64,000 nt of DNA from an uncultured Hungatella sp. (GCA_910579515.1 CAJTUV010000014.1:12504-76503), one strand, 5' to 3'; counted from the stretch's first letter, positions 1 through 8,368 are shown. The notes: generated by a model not told the origin, from the letters alone. Numbers and translations: made by a program.

Positions 1-224
1 ATTACAGTACCGGCACCAAAGCACATTTGATCCTGATAAAGTTCTTTTAATGTGCGAATAATATTCGCAGTAACAGAAGGGGGAGCGGTTTGATTGAACG
101 TTACTTCCACGAAACAAAGTCCGCCGTCACGAATAGCCTTTGTGACAGAGATCGCATCTTCTACGTTAACTCCCCTGATGATAGTTATAATTTTTTCACG
201 TTTGATTTTTTCTAAAGTTGTCAT
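1..224 (-). CDS. 2-dehydro-3-deoxy-phosphogluconate/-galactonate aldolase, N-terminal part
   Basis: Partial gene running off the left edge; the first 74 codons are visible. The protein begins MTTLEKIKREKIITIIRG and continues with IRDGGLCFVEVTFNQ and CFGAGTV. These are the N-terminal strand, the Glu-containing second strand and the GAGTV motif of the Eda/DgoA class I aldolase family. Such enzymes cleave KDPG or KDPGal to pyruvate and glyceraldehyde 3-phosphate. The catalytic Lys lies outside the window. The ATG at 224 follows an AGGGGGG ribosome site about 10 bases away. It diverges from a galactonate dehydratase and both promoters carry the same type of inverted repeat, so 2-dehydro-3-deoxy-6-phosphogalactonate is the most likely substrate. 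That specificity is inferred from context. Confidence 0.85.
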   Translation of the reverse strand, partial: MTTLEKIKREKIITIIRGVNVEDAISVTKAIRDGGLCFVEVTFNQTAPPSVTANIIRTLKELYQDQMCFGAGTV

Positions 225-254
225 GATTACATAGCCCCCCTAAGTATTTATATA

Positions 255-270
255 GTTCTTATTTAGGAAC
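255..270. promoter_or_regulatory. Operator-like inverted repeat GTTCTTATTTAGGAAC
   Basis: GTTC and GAAC half sites are separated by 8 bases, about 7 bases past the predicted start of the minus-strand aldolase transcript. A second copy with the same half sites and spacing lies at 469-484. Binding by the IclR protein encoded at 4936-5715 is inference. Confidence 0.5.
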
Positions 271-283
271 AAAGTTTGTAAAT

Positions 284-313
284 ATTATAATCTTATTACA
301 ATGAAAATGTCAA
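284..313 (-). promoter_or_regulatory. Promoter of the aldolase gene
   Basis: On the minus strand, TTGACA (313-308) and TATAAT (289-284) are separated by 18 bases. Both are perfect sigma-A boxes pointing at the aldolase. Confidence 0.7.
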
Positions 314-414
314 TCCTATTTTTAAAATCAGAGGAAATCTCTATAAATAAGGGGGTTTGTAGAAGATAATTAGAAGTTTTACTTAAGAATAGTAGAATAT
401 TTCAACTTTTTTTG

Positions 415-443
415 TTGACAATTACGGAGAGAAGTAGTATAGT
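415..443 (+). promoter_or_regulatory. Promoter of the galactonate operon
   Basis: TTGACA at 415-420 and TATAGT at 438-443 are separated by 17 bases. An overlapping TATAAT at 443-448 would give a spacing of 22, so TATAGT is preferred. The predicted start is near 450, followed by the inverted repeat at 469-484. Confidence 0.65.
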
Positions 444-468
444 ATAATCACGCAAAATAAAGAACTAC

Positions 469-484
469 GTTCCGTATTTAGAAC
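469..484. promoter_or_regulatory. Operator-like inverted repeat GTTCCGTATTTAGAAC
   Basis: This has the same GTTC-N8-GAAC architecture as 255-270 and also contains TATTTA. It lies about 20-35 bases past the predicted start of the dgoD transcript, before the ribosome site. Confidence 0.5.
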
Positions 485-518
485 AAAACTAAAAAACAGA
501 GAGGAATGTGAGCGGAAG

Positions 519-1670
519 ATGAAAATCACAGATATGAAACTTTATTTTATGCCCCATCGTTTTTTGCTTTTGAAGATTGAAACGGATTCAGGAATCTGTG
601 GATGGGGAGAACCTCTGGTAGAGGGAAGGGCTGCTACTTTGGAGGCAGCAGTAAAAGAGTGGAAGGATTACTTTGTTGGGAAGGACCCTTTGCAGATCGA
701 GGAGCATTGGCAGACGATGTACCGGTGTGCCTTCTATCGAGGCGGCCCTGTGATGATGAGTACGATTGCTGGCATTGATCAGGCTCTGTGGGATATAAAG
801 GGTCATTTCTATAATATGCCAGTGTATGAGATGCTGGGCGGAAAGGTGAAAAAGTGCGTAAAGGTTTACCGCAGTATTCACGGAGACACACCACAGGAAG
901 TTGCGGCAGATGCCAAGAAAGCTGTAGCCGAGGGATATACAGTGATAAAGACATCCCCTACAGATCCCACTCATTATGTAGATACTTTGAAAAGTGTGGA
1001 AAAGCTGGTGGAGAAGGTAGGAGCGATCCGTGAGGCTATAGGGAACGAGGTTGATATGGCGATTGATTTCCACGGACGTATCCATAAGCCTATGGCAAAG
1101 GTTTTAACCAGAGAGCTGGATCAGTTCCGTCCATTATTCATTGAGGAGCCGGTTCTTCCTACTAATATGGAAGCCTTGCGTGAGGTTGCCAAGTATACAT
1201 CTTCACCGATTGCTATTGGAGAGAGGATGTACAACAGATGGGAGTATAAGACTCTGTTTGAGCAGGGTTATGCAGATATTATTCAGCCTGACTTGTCTCA
1301 TGCAGGAGGAATCAGCGAGGTGAGAAGAATCGCTGCCATGGCGGAGGCTTATGATATGGCGGTAGCACCTCATTGTCCGTTGGATGCTATTGCATTTTCT
1401 TCTTGTATTCAATTAGATGCTGCAACACCGAATGTAATTTTGCAGGAACAGAGTATTGATATTCATGATGCTGGTGATGATAATCCAAGAATGAATTTCT
1501 TAAAAAATAAGGAGGTGTTTAATTTTAACTGCGGTTTTGTGCAAATTCCAGAAGGTCCTGGTCTTGGCGTAGAAGTGGATGAGGACTTTGTGAAGGAGCA
1601 GGATAAAAATCGCCATAATTGGAAGAACCCGATGTGGCGGACTTATGATGGAACACCGATTGAATGGTGA
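519..1670 (+). CDS. dgoD: D-galactonate dehydratase (enolase superfamily)
   Basis: This enzyme dehydrates D-galactonate to 2-dehydro-3-deoxy-D-galactonate in the De Ley-Doudoroff pathway. The 383 residues closely match the E. coli DgoD length of 382. The metal ligands D183 (in IDFHGR), E209 (IEEP) and E235 (GERM), together with H185 and H285 (APHCPL), fall at the same numbers as in the E. coli enzyme as I recall them. Other DgoD signatures are FYRGGP, GIDQALWDIKG, QPDLSHAGGI and LQEQS. It is the first gene of an operon with an ABC transporter and an IclR regulator. No 2-dehydro-3-deoxygalactonokinase is visible; it may lie left of the window next to the aldolase. A different sugar acid is possible, but the residue match favours galactonate. 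Confidence 0.9.
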   Translation: MKITDMKLYFMPHRFLLLKIETDSGICGWGEPLVEGRAATLEAAVKEWKDYFVGKDPLQIEEHWQTMYRCAFYRGGPVMMSTIAGIDQALWDIKGHFYNMPVYEMLGGKVKKCVKVYRSIHGDTPQEVAADAKKAVAEGYTVIKTSPTDPTHYVDTLKSVEKLVEKVGAIREAIGNEVDMAIDFHGRIHKPMAKVLTRELDQFRPLFIEEPVLPTNMEALREVAKYTSSPIAIGERMYNRWEYKTLFEQGYADIIQPDLSHAGGISEVRRIAAMAEAYDMAVAPHCPLDAIAFSSCIQLDAATPNVILQEQSIDIHDAGDDNPRMNFLKNKEVFNFNCGFVQIPEGPGLGVEVDEDFVKEQDKNRHNWKNPMWRTYDGTPIEW

Positions 1671-1690
1671 TAAAAAGGAGGAAAAAAGAA

Positions 1691-3046
1691 ATGCTGAAAA
1701 GAAAAGTGGCAATAGGATTGTCTCTGGCAATGACTATTATGATGTTGGCAGGCTGTAGCGGCGGTGAGACCAAGACGGAAACCACTGCAGCAGGAACGAC
1801 GGCAGCACAGACAGAAGCGGCTAAAACAGAGGCAGCGCAGACAGAGGCACCAAAGGGGGAGGATGTGACAATCACTTATATCTCTTCCACAATTATTGAA
1901 TCCCCTGAAGGTGATTTTGAGCAGCAGTGTATCGACGAGTTTAATGCCCTGGACAACGGAATTCATGTAGAGGTTGAAGGATTAAGCGCCAATGACTTGA
2001 TGAAAAAATATATTACTTTGGCGACATCTGACACGATGCCAGACTTCTTTATGGCAGATTTAAAAGATGGTATGACCATTATTGATATGGGACTGGCAGC
2101 AGAGGTGGCTCCGATTTTGGGACAGGATTATATTGATGGATTTGCAGGATCAGAGCTTTCGACTGTAACACTGGATGGCGCTGTTTATGGCCTTCCATGG
2201 TTTGCAAATGCTTCTGGTATTCTTTACCGGAAAGACATTTTCGATGAGAAGGGAATAAAAATTCCTTCTACATGGGAAGAATTGGTCGATGCAGCTAAGG
2301 CTTTAACTGTTGACGGTAATTATGGTATCACATTGGTAGGAACTAACAATGGTTCCGGCGCTGGTCGTTTCCAGTACGTCATCAGGAATTTTGGTGTTAA
2401 TGAGTTTACTCAGGATAGCGATGGCAAGTGGGTAACAGATATTGGCTCTCAGAAATATATTGATGCGCTGCGTGCATATACAGATTTGGATGTGACTCAT
2501 CATGTATGTCCTCCAGGAGTGATTGAGACAGATTATCCTACGGCTGTAAGTCTGTTTTCATCAGGAAAGGCAGCGATGCTGATTACTGGTTCTAACGCTA
2601 TTGGCGCTATTACAAATCAGGTGCCGGAATTAAAAGGAAAACTTGGATCTTTCCCAATTCCAGGAGTTGAGCGCTCTGTGAATACGCCAGGTGGTTTCGG
2701 ATTTTTCATTTCTCCTGGCGAACATGAGAAAGAGTCTGCAGAATTTATTAAATTTATGCTGGATAAAAAGAATGCTCTGGCTTTCTCTCAGCTGACAGGC
2801 CGACTGCCTACCCGTACAGAGACTTTAGAGGATTACAGCATCAAGGAAATGCCAGAATTGGAAGGATTTTTGAAGGCAAAAGAGACTGTATATGAGATGC
2901 CGTCTATCCCAGGATATAGTGAAGTAAATGATGTCCATGGCCAGGCATATCAGTCTGTATTTACAGGTGAGGCCACCCCAGAAGAGGCAGCTGCAAAGGC
3001 ACAGAAGAGGGCGGAAGAAATATGTGCATCTGCTAACGAAGGATAA
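1691..3046 (+). CDS. ABC transporter sugar-binding lipoprotein (family 1 extracellular solute-binding protein)
   Basis: A secreted, lipid-anchored substrate receptor of 451 residues. The ATG at 1691 follows AAAAAGGAGG and is preferred over an in-frame GTG at 1664 that overlaps dgoD. The N-terminus has a KRK charge cluster, a hydrophobic stretch and the lipobox LAGC with Cys22. A Thr/Ala/Glu-rich tether follows (about residues 25-55), then a two-lobed MalE-like domain with the motifs GLPWFANASGILYRKDIF and STWEEL. Genes for two MalF/MalG-type permeases follow after an 88-base gap that contains a strong hairpin. The context points to a sugar acid such as galactonate as substrate, which is inference. 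No ATPase is encoded here, so a shared MsmK-type ATPase probably serves the transporter. Confidence 0.88.
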   Translation: MLKRKVAIGLSLAMTIMMLAGCSGGETKTETTAAGTTAAQTEAAKTEAAQTEAPKGEDVTITYISSTIIESPEGDFEQQCIDEFNALDNGIHVEVEGLSANDLMKKYITLATSDTMPDFFMADLKDGMTIIDMGLAAEVAPILGQDYIDGFAGSELSTVTLDGAVYGLPWFANASGILYRKDIFDEKGIKIPSTWEELVDAAKALTVDGNYGITLVGTNNGSGAGRFQYVIRNFGVNEFTQDSDGKWVTDIGSQKYIDALRAYTDLDVTHHVCPPGVIETDYPTAVSLFSSGKAAMLITGSNAIGAITNQVPELKGKLGSFPIPGVERSVNTPGGFGFFISPGEHEKESAEFIKFMLDKKNALAFSQLTGRLPTRTETLEDYSIKEMPELEGFLKAKETVYEMPSIPGYSEVNDVHGQAYQSVFTGEATPEEAAAKAQKRAEEICASANEG

Positions 3047-3067
3047 ACAAATACTGCATAAGAGATT

Positions 3068-3108
3068 GGGGCTGTTGCAAAAGGATCGCCTAATTTTGCG
3101 ACAGCTCC
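3068..3108 (+). promoter_or_regulatory. Intercistronic hairpin between binding protein and permease
   Basis: A 15-base arm (GGGGCTGTTGCAAAA, 3068-3082) pairs with TTTTGCGACAGCTCC (3094-3108) around an 11-base loop. The two mismatched positions can form G-U pairs in RNA. There is no T-run after it, so it looks like an mRNA-stabilising or processing hairpin that would raise binding-protein expression over permease expression, not a terminator. Confidence 0.6.
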
Positions 3109-3158
3109 TTCTCAGTTAGAAAAGAGGTAATCACTTGAACAAAGGAAACAGAGGTACA

Positions 3159-4025
3159 ATGAATAAAATAAAATCTCGAATGACAGCATGGGGATTCGTT
3201 ACCCCTGCAGTGATTACATTGGCGCTATTACTTTTATACCCATTTTTTTATGGTATCTATATCAGTTTTTTTAAGACAAATCTTGTAAATAAATGGACGT
3301 TTGTAGGATTAAAGAATTATGTCAATGTCCTGACTGATGAAGATTTTTTGAACAGTATGAAAATTACCGTTATCTTTACAGTAGGCGTTGTTGCAGGGCA
3401 CTTCCTCTTTGGATTTTTGTTTGCCTTAATGTTAAATAGGGATATAAAAGGAAAAACAATTTTTCGGGCGATTCTGCTTCTTCCATGGCTGTTTCCTGAG
3501 GTGGTGGTTGCGAATTTATGGAGATGGATTTTTAGTCCGACTTTGGGATTTTTAAATAGCGCTCTTGTATCAGCAGGAATTTTAGATGAATCTATCTCCT
3601 GGCTTGGCTCTCCCAAATTGGCCTTGCCAGTGTTGATTTTTATTTGTGTGTGGAAAGGATATCCTTTAGTCATGATTCAGCTTCTGGCTGGCCTTCAGAC
3701 TGTCTCCAGCGATATTATTGAGGCGGCTAGAATTGACGGGGCCACGAACTGGCAGGTATTTTGGAATGTCACGATTCCGAGTATGAAATCTACAGTATCA
3801 GTCACATTGATTTTGGATGTTGTGTGGTGGTTTAAGCATGTGACTATGATATGGCTGCTGACTCAAGGCGGACCTAACGGGGCAACGAATACAATTTCCA
3901 TTGATATTTATAAAAGAGCGTTTGAGTTCTTTAACTTTGGACCTTCCTCTGCATTGGCTGTGATTGTATTTGCAATCTGTATTGTGATAAGTATTTTGCA
4001 AAGGAGGATGCTAAGGGATGAATAA
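3159..4025 (+). CDS. ABC sugar transporter permease, MalF/UgpA type
   Basis: Integral membrane permease of about 288 residues with six predicted segments. The EAA loop that contacts the ATPase reads EAARIDGATNWQVFWNVTIPSM, typical of carbohydrate uptake family 1. The chosen start is the ATG at 3159 with AGAGG five bases upstream. A TTG at 3135, also with an AGAGG upstream, would add eight residues and cannot be excluded. It overlaps the next permease by 8 bases, indicating translational coupling. It pairs with the MalG-type partner and the upstream lipoprotein. Confidence 0.87.
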   Translation: MNKIKSRMTAWGFVTPAVITLALLLLYPFFYGIYISFFKTNLVNKWTFVGLKNYVNVLTDEDFLNSMKITVIFTVGVVAGHFLFGFLFALMLNRDIKGKTIFRAILLLPWLFPEVVVANLWRWIFSPTLGFLNSALVSAGILDESISWLGSPKLALPVLIFICVWKGYPLVMIQLLAGLQTVSSDIIEAARIDGATNWQVFWNVTIPSMKSTVSVTLILDVVWWFKHVTMIWLLTQGGPNGATNTISIDIYKRAFEFFNFGPSSALAVIVFAICIVISILQRRMLRDE

Positions 4026-4854
4026 GGCAAAAAAGCGTATTGATTTTCTCTGCTATCTGGGATTAGGATTTGGAAGTCTGATGGTTTTGATTCCGATTAT
4101 CTATCTGGCATCCACTTCCTTTAAATCCATCAGCGAGATTATGACAAGCGGAAGGGTTACGCTTTTTCCGCAGAAGTTTTCCACAGAGGCGTATCATAAT
4201 ATTATTACAGAATATCCATTTTTTACTTATTTAAAGAATAGTGTTATCGTATCTGGTTCAGCCACTTTGATAGCGGTATTGTTTTCTACTTTGGCCGGAT
4301 ATGGATTTTCTCGTTTTCGATTTAAGGGAAAAGGCGCGATTATGATGTTTATCCTGGTGACTCAGATGTTTCCGGCGGTTATGCTGTTTGTGCCATACTA
4401 CAAATTGTTAACGATCTATGGGATGGTAAATACCCGCCGCGGTATTACTCTGGTACATGTGGCCAGTGTGATTCCATTTTGCTCTTGGATGATGTATGGA
4501 TTTTTTAACAGTATATCGCGGGAACTGGATGAAGCAGCAAGAATTGACGGGTGTGGGCATATTAAGATATTTTTGCAAATTATAACGCCTCTTACTTTGC
4601 CGGGACTGGTCTCAACCACAATCTATGCCTTTATTCAAAGTTGGAATGAGTATATGTTCAGTATGCTGTGTATCACGGCTGACAAGATGAAAACTCTTCC
4701 GGTGGTTATCGGACAGATGGCAAGTTATGACAAAATTGCCTGGAATGATTTGATGGCGGCTTCTTTGGTTTCCAGTCTTCCGGTTGTTATACTGTTTATT
4801 TTCTTGCAGCGTTACTTTATCAGCAGTATGACTCAAGGAGCAGTAAAGGGTTGA
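4018..4854 (+). CDS. ABC sugar transporter permease, MalG/UgpE type
   Basis: A 278-residue membrane protein with six predicted segments. Near residues 170-190 it has the EAA motif DEAARIDGCGHIKIFLQIITP, and near the N-terminus the ASTSFKSISEI periplasmic start typical of MalG-like permeases. The start overlaps the end of the MalF-type gene. It is followed by an 81-base gap with the promoter of the IclR gene. Confidence 0.88.
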   Translation: MNKAKKRIDFLCYLGLGFGSLMVLIPIIYLASTSFKSISEIMTSGRVTLFPQKFSTEAYHNIITEYPFFTYLKNSVIVSGSATLIAVLFSTLAGYGFSRFRFKGKGAIMMFILVTQMFPAVMLFVPYYKLLTIYGMVNTRRGITLVHVASVIPFCSWMMYGFFNSISRELDEAARIDGCGHIKIFLQIITPLTLPGLVSTTIYAFIQSWNEYMFSMLCITADKMKTLPVVIGQMASYDKIAWNDLMAASLVSSLPVVILFIFLQRYFISSMTQGAVKG

Positions 4855-4866
4855 TAGAAAAATTAC

Positions 4867-4895
4867 TTGTGTATTTCTGGAAATATGTGTAAAAT
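4867..4895 (+). promoter_or_regulatory. Promoter and palindrome ahead of the IclR gene
   Basis: TTGTGT (4867-4872) and TAAAAT (4890-4895) are separated by 17 bases. The spacer contains the palindrome TATTTC-TG-GAAATA (4872-4885), a plausible autoregulatory operator. Confidence 0.45.
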
Positions 4896-4935
4896 AGCTA
4901 TATGGGAAAACGAAGGGGAAGAGGAGTAAAGTAAC

Positions 4936-5715
4936 ATGCCAAAAGGGGAGCTTCATCGGGCGACACAGCGGGTGATCGAAATATTGAAACATCTGGCGGA
5001 GAGTTCTGCACAGGGAAAGACGCTTACAGAACTAGCATCGGCTTTGGGAGCGCCAAAAAGCAGTTTATTTCCGATTCTTCATACATTATGTGATTTTCAT
5101 ATGGTATCCTTAAACATAGATACAGGCCGGTATTCTATAGGGTATAAGGCATATGAGATTGGAAATGCCTATGTGTGGTGCGGCGGATTGGAGTCAGATA
5201 TTCAGACGCAGATGCGGGAAATCGTTGATGAATGCAGAGAGACTTGTTTTTTTGCGCAGCTGGTGGAAGGGGATGTATTTTACCTTTACAAGGTGGATTC
5301 TACGGAGCCTGTCAGGTCAGTGGTGTCGCCGGGGCAGAGGCTTCCTGCATATGCAACAGGAATTGGAAAGGCGCTGTTGTCAGGAAAGACCAAGGAGGAG
5401 GTGGAGATTTTGTATCCTCATGGTTTAAAAGCGCTGACTCCATATACCATTACCGATATCAATCGTCTGTGCTATCAGTTAGAGGAGATAAAGCTCAACG
5501 GGCTGGCTTTTGAGTGTGAGGAGTCTACCCAGTATATTCGATGTGTGGCGGTTCCCATCAGAAGAGAAAACAGGGTGATTGCCGCCATGAGTATTGCGAT
5601 TCCGATTTTTCGATATAATCCAGAAAAGGAATCGTTGACGATTCGGTTGTTGAGGGAAGCACAGATTAAGTTGGAGAGACTGTTGGCATATTCGGATTAT
5701 AATATTTCTGGTTAA
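4936..5715 (+). CDS. IclR family transcriptional regulator
   Basis: A 259-residue regulator. Residues about 8-70 form a winged helix-turn-helix (ELASALGAPKSSLFPILHTL). Residues about 75-250 form the effector-binding IclR domain with RLPAYATGIGKALLSG, ECEESTQYIRCVAVPI and AAMSIAIP. IclR proteins often control sugar-acid pathways (KdgR is one), so this is the natural candidate to bind the two GTTC-N8-GAAC repeats at the head of the locus. The effector would be a pathway intermediate. Both statements are inference. It closes the operon and is followed by a strong terminator. Confidence 0.9.
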   Translation: MPKGELHRATQRVIEILKHLAESSAQGKTLTELASALGAPKSSLFPILHTLCDFHMVSLNIDTGRYSIGYKAYEIGNAYVWCGGLESDIQTQMREIVDECRETCFFAQLVEGDVFYLYKVDSTEPVRSVVSPGQRLPAYATGIGKALLSGKTKEEVEILYPHGLKALTPYTITDINRLCYQLEEIKLNGLAFECEESTQYIRCVAVPIRRENRVIAAMSIAIPIFRYNPEKESLTIRLLREAQIKLERLLAYSDYNISG

Positions 5716-5720
5716 ATAAG

Positions 5721-5751
5721 TTTTGGGGCTTGCTGCGGCAAGCCCCATTTT
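5721..5751. terminator. Bidirectional rho-independent terminator
   Basis: GGGGCTTGC (5725-5733), loop TGCG, GCAAGCCCC (5738-5746), flanked by TTTT on the left and ATTTT on the right. It separates the convergent IclR and amidohydrolase genes. Confidence 0.9.
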
Positions 5752-5766
5752 AGATGGAGAAACGAT

Positions 5767-6855
5767 TTATAAAGTCATTGGATGATAGGTTCCATTCAAA
5801 ATAACGCCTTCAACATTTATAGCCTTGTGGAAGGTACGATGGTTGTCTTGACAGTCATAGTATGTTTCTGTATGGTCTATGATGCGAAACAAAGTAGCAT
5901 TTTGTATTGGGGCCAGATTGCACCAATCAGAGAGGCCTAATGCCGCAGCAGGACCGGCTGTTACCCCATACATGATATCTTCCAAAGAGACGCCGCAGCC
6001 ATAAATTTTAGACAGCATAACGCCCATGTTGCGGACAAGCTTTTTTACAGAACTTTGATGTAAGTCCGTACCCATCAGAAACTTGGGAAGCGGGTGCTGA
6101 ATCGCTTTCTCAAAGACCTGAAAATCAAAACTGCTGCTTCCGTGTCCAATGTCTAAGTATATGCCCTTTTCAATTAATTTTTGTAGTGATTCTGAAGGTG
6201 TTCCGTCTGGATTCCAGGCATCATGTCCTCGGCCATTAAAAACATGAGTCAGAATGTCTCCTTGTTCAAAGAAGGGCTCCATATCTTTTAAATAGGGAGG
6301 ATTGCCGCCAATGTGTACCATCATGGGAACACCAGCCTTGCGGGCGGCAAGACTGGCAAGCCTTAAGGGTTCTAATCCTTCATGGCGAATAGTCTCGCTT
6401 CCCATTCGGACTTTGACACCGGAAATGATATCTCTGTGGCGTTCGATAAATGCTGCACAGTTATCTGCACTGAGATATTCCATGGCGTTATAATCATGAT
6501 GGAAGATCACACCAATGGGGCTGATGCATAGAAAGAGCGTTATATTTGTCTTAATAGTGGGCTTTACATATTTCAGGAATCCGTCAAAGGTATATTCGCC
6601 TACTGTGCCGGCATCTGCCAGAAGGCAGACGCCGGTTTTATACCCAATCTGATCTGCGCATGTGCCAAACAACCCAAATCCATCAAAGATATGGGTGTGC
6701 ATGTCAATCCATCCGGGGCTTAAGAATAAATCAGAGTCTGAGGACTCCTCCTGTGTCTGGGCGACCTGCCAATGACCATGATCCTGGGATAGGATTCCGT
6801 TGAAAAAGCAATTTTTGTTGGCATCATAATAGCGTACTTTTTTTGAAGAGTCCAT
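5767..6855 (-). CDS. Amidohydrolase/deacetylase family metallohydrolase
   Basis: A 362-residue amidohydrolase-superfamily TIM-barrel enzyme resembling the EF_0837/AHA_3915-type deacetylases. Metal-site residues are visible: H53 and H55 in DMHTHIFDG, the probable carboxylated Lys K148 in SGVKVRM, H181 in MVHIGG, H204 in LTHVFNGRG, and catalytic D264 in MGTDLH. Relatives are annotated as dihydroorotase-like, or act on N-acetylated amino acid or amino sugar derivatives; the substrate here is unknown. It lies 57 bases downstream of a MATE gene on the same strand, so the two may be co-transcribed. The neighbouring sugar-acid locus reads towards it but ends at a shared terminator. Confidence 0.8.
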   Translation of the reverse strand: MDSSKKVRYYDANKNCFFNGILSQDHGHWQVAQTQEESSDSDLFLSPGWIDMHTHIFDGFGLFGTCADQIGYKTGVCLLADAGTVGEYTFDGFLKYVKPTIKTNITLFLCISPIGVIFHHDYNAMEYLSADNCAAFIERHRDIISGVKVRMGSETIRHEGLEPLRLASLAARKAGVPMMVHIGGNPPYLKDMEPFFEQGDILTHVFNGRGHDAWNPDGTPSESLQKLIEKGIYLDIGHGSSSFDFQVFEKAIQHPLPKFLMGTDLHQSSVKKLVRNMGVMLSKIYGCGVSLEDIMYGVTAGPAAALGLSDWCNLAPIQNATLFRIIDHTETYYDCQDNHRTFHKAINVEGVILNGTYHPMTL

Positions 6856-6912
6856 GGTTTGCTCCTTTGTGTGGTAATTTTATGATAATGTTACTGTTTC
6901 TGAGTAATAATA

Positions 6913-8289
6913 TTATACCATAACTCCTTTTCGATAGCACCATAAAAAGATTCCAAACAGGAACAGATTATGAGCAATCATACAGGCCCAGGCAGAAATC
7001 AGGTGAAAGCCTAAAAGCTGGGTACAGATAAAAGTTCCTATAATTCGGATTCCCCACATTCCAATAATATTATAGAAAAAAGGCTCCTTCGTTTTTCCAA
7101 CTCCCTGCATCATTCCTTCTATAATAATAGAAAATCCATAAAAAGGTTCGGAGACTGCTACCATGCGAAGGACCGTGCTTCCCAACTGAACGACCTCTTC
7201 GCTGCCAGAAAATATGCTCATCAAAAAGGGAGCAAGAAGAAACAGAGTTCCGCCGGAAAGAATCATGAGACTGATCTCAATGGGAATAAACATAGCTGCC
7301 AATTCTTTCATCCGCTTTTCATCATTGGCGCCACAGGCATTTCCTGCCAAAGTCGCCGCGGCGGTCTGCATTCCATATCCTGGAATATAAAAAGCAGATT
7401 CCACAGTATTGGCAATGGTGTGGGCGGCTGTGGAAACTTCTCCTAAGGAATTAATCATAGAGGCAAAGGCAACATATCCTAAAGAAGTTCCAAATCTTTG
7501 TAACATATTGGGAAAGGCTACCTGAAGGCAGGGGCGCAGAATCTTTAAGTCTGGGCGCAGCCTTTGTCCTTTTGGGGAGATTTTGGGGTGCCTCCAAAGG
7601 ACAAAGGTGATGCAGATACCACCTGCTGTGAAAGCAACAGCACTGGCGACGGCTGCGCCGATGACGCCCATTCCAGCTCCAGGCATTGTAACAAATATAC
7701 CGAAAAGCTTTATGGTTTTAGTTGGATAAATGAAAAGATAGTTTAAGACCACATTAATCAGGTTAACAATCACTCCGATTTTCATAGGAGTTTTCGTATC
7801 CCCTGCCGCTCTTAAGACCGTGCCGAAAATGATGCTGGCGGTTCTGGGAAGCATGGGAATATATAGGATAAAGAAATACTGGGCAGCTAGGTCCTGAATG
7901 TTTTTGTCAACCTGCATCCAGACAGGCACGTATCTGCTTAATGCCAGGGTCAGAATCGTGAAAAGAATACCTGTGACTAAAACTGCTAAAACAGCCTGGG
8001 ATACAGATTTTTTTGCCGCCTCTTCATTATTGGCACCACATGCTCTTGCTATGAAGGACAGAAATCCTACGCTTAAGGCAGAGATGCTGCTTCCGATAAG
8101 CCAGTTGACTGTGCTTGTGGCTCCAACTGCTGCGGTAGCCTGAGTCCCTAAAGCGCCTACCATGGCAGTGTCAATATATTGAACCGCAGTCTGCATCAAC
8201 TGCTCCAACATCGTGGGCCATGCCAGAGTCATGATTATGGAGATCATCTCTATATTTAATTTCTGCGTTGATTTTTTAATATGCTGCAT
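6913..8289 (-). CDS. MATE family multidrug/cation efflux transporter
   Basis: A 458-residue NorM/DinF-like MatE protein with about 12 predicted membrane segments in two repeats. Early motifs are LAWPTMLEQLMQTAVQYIDTAMVGALG and the second repeat has AFPNMLQRFGTSLG. It exports cationic or aromatic compounds by Na+ or H+ antiport; the substrate is unknown. The ATG at 8289 is the only reasonable start. The downstream amidohydrolase is on the same strand. It is not closely similar to the second MATE gene at 42827. Confidence 0.88.
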   Translation of the reverse strand: MQHIKKSTQKLNIEMISIIMTLAWPTMLEQLMQTAVQYIDTAMVGALGTQATAAVGATSTVNWLIGSSISALSVGFLSFIARACGANNEEAAKKSVSQAVLAVLVTGILFTILTLALSRYVPVWMQVDKNIQDLAAQYFFILYIPMLPRTASIIFGTVLRAAGDTKTPMKIGVIVNLINVVLNYLFIYPTKTIKLFGIFVTMPGAGMGVIGAAVASAVAFTAGGICITFVLWRHPKISPKGQRLRPDLKILRPCLQVAFPNMLQRFGTSLGYVAFASMINSLGEVSTAAHTIANTVESAFYIPGYGMQTAAATLAGNACGANDEKRMKELAAMFIPIEISLMILSGGTLFLLAPFLMSIFSGSEEVVQLGSTVLRMVAVSEPFYGFSIIIEGMMQGVGKTKEPFFYNIIGMWGIRIIGTFICTQLLGFHLISAWACMIAHNLFLFGIFLWCYRKGVMV

Positions 8290-8368
8290 CTATGAATTAC
8301 GCTCCCTAAAATTTAAACAATTACTTATCAGTATATACATTGTCTGGGCAAAGTCAAGTAACTTCCTA

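Larger units (their letters stand above)
225..518. promoter_or_regulatory. Divergent control region between aldolase and galactonate dehydratase
   Basis: This 294-base AT-rich gap holds two divergent promoters and two operator-like inverted repeats, listed separately. I see no further ORF or RNA gene in it. In both directions the inverted repeat lies just downstream of the predicted transcription start, the position expected for a repressor roadblock. Confidence 0.7.

Noticed and set aside
6913..8289. The two MATE genes as a recent duplication
   Set aside because: Apart from shared family motifs their N-termini, lengths (458 and 442) and sequences differ throughout, so they belong to different subgroups.
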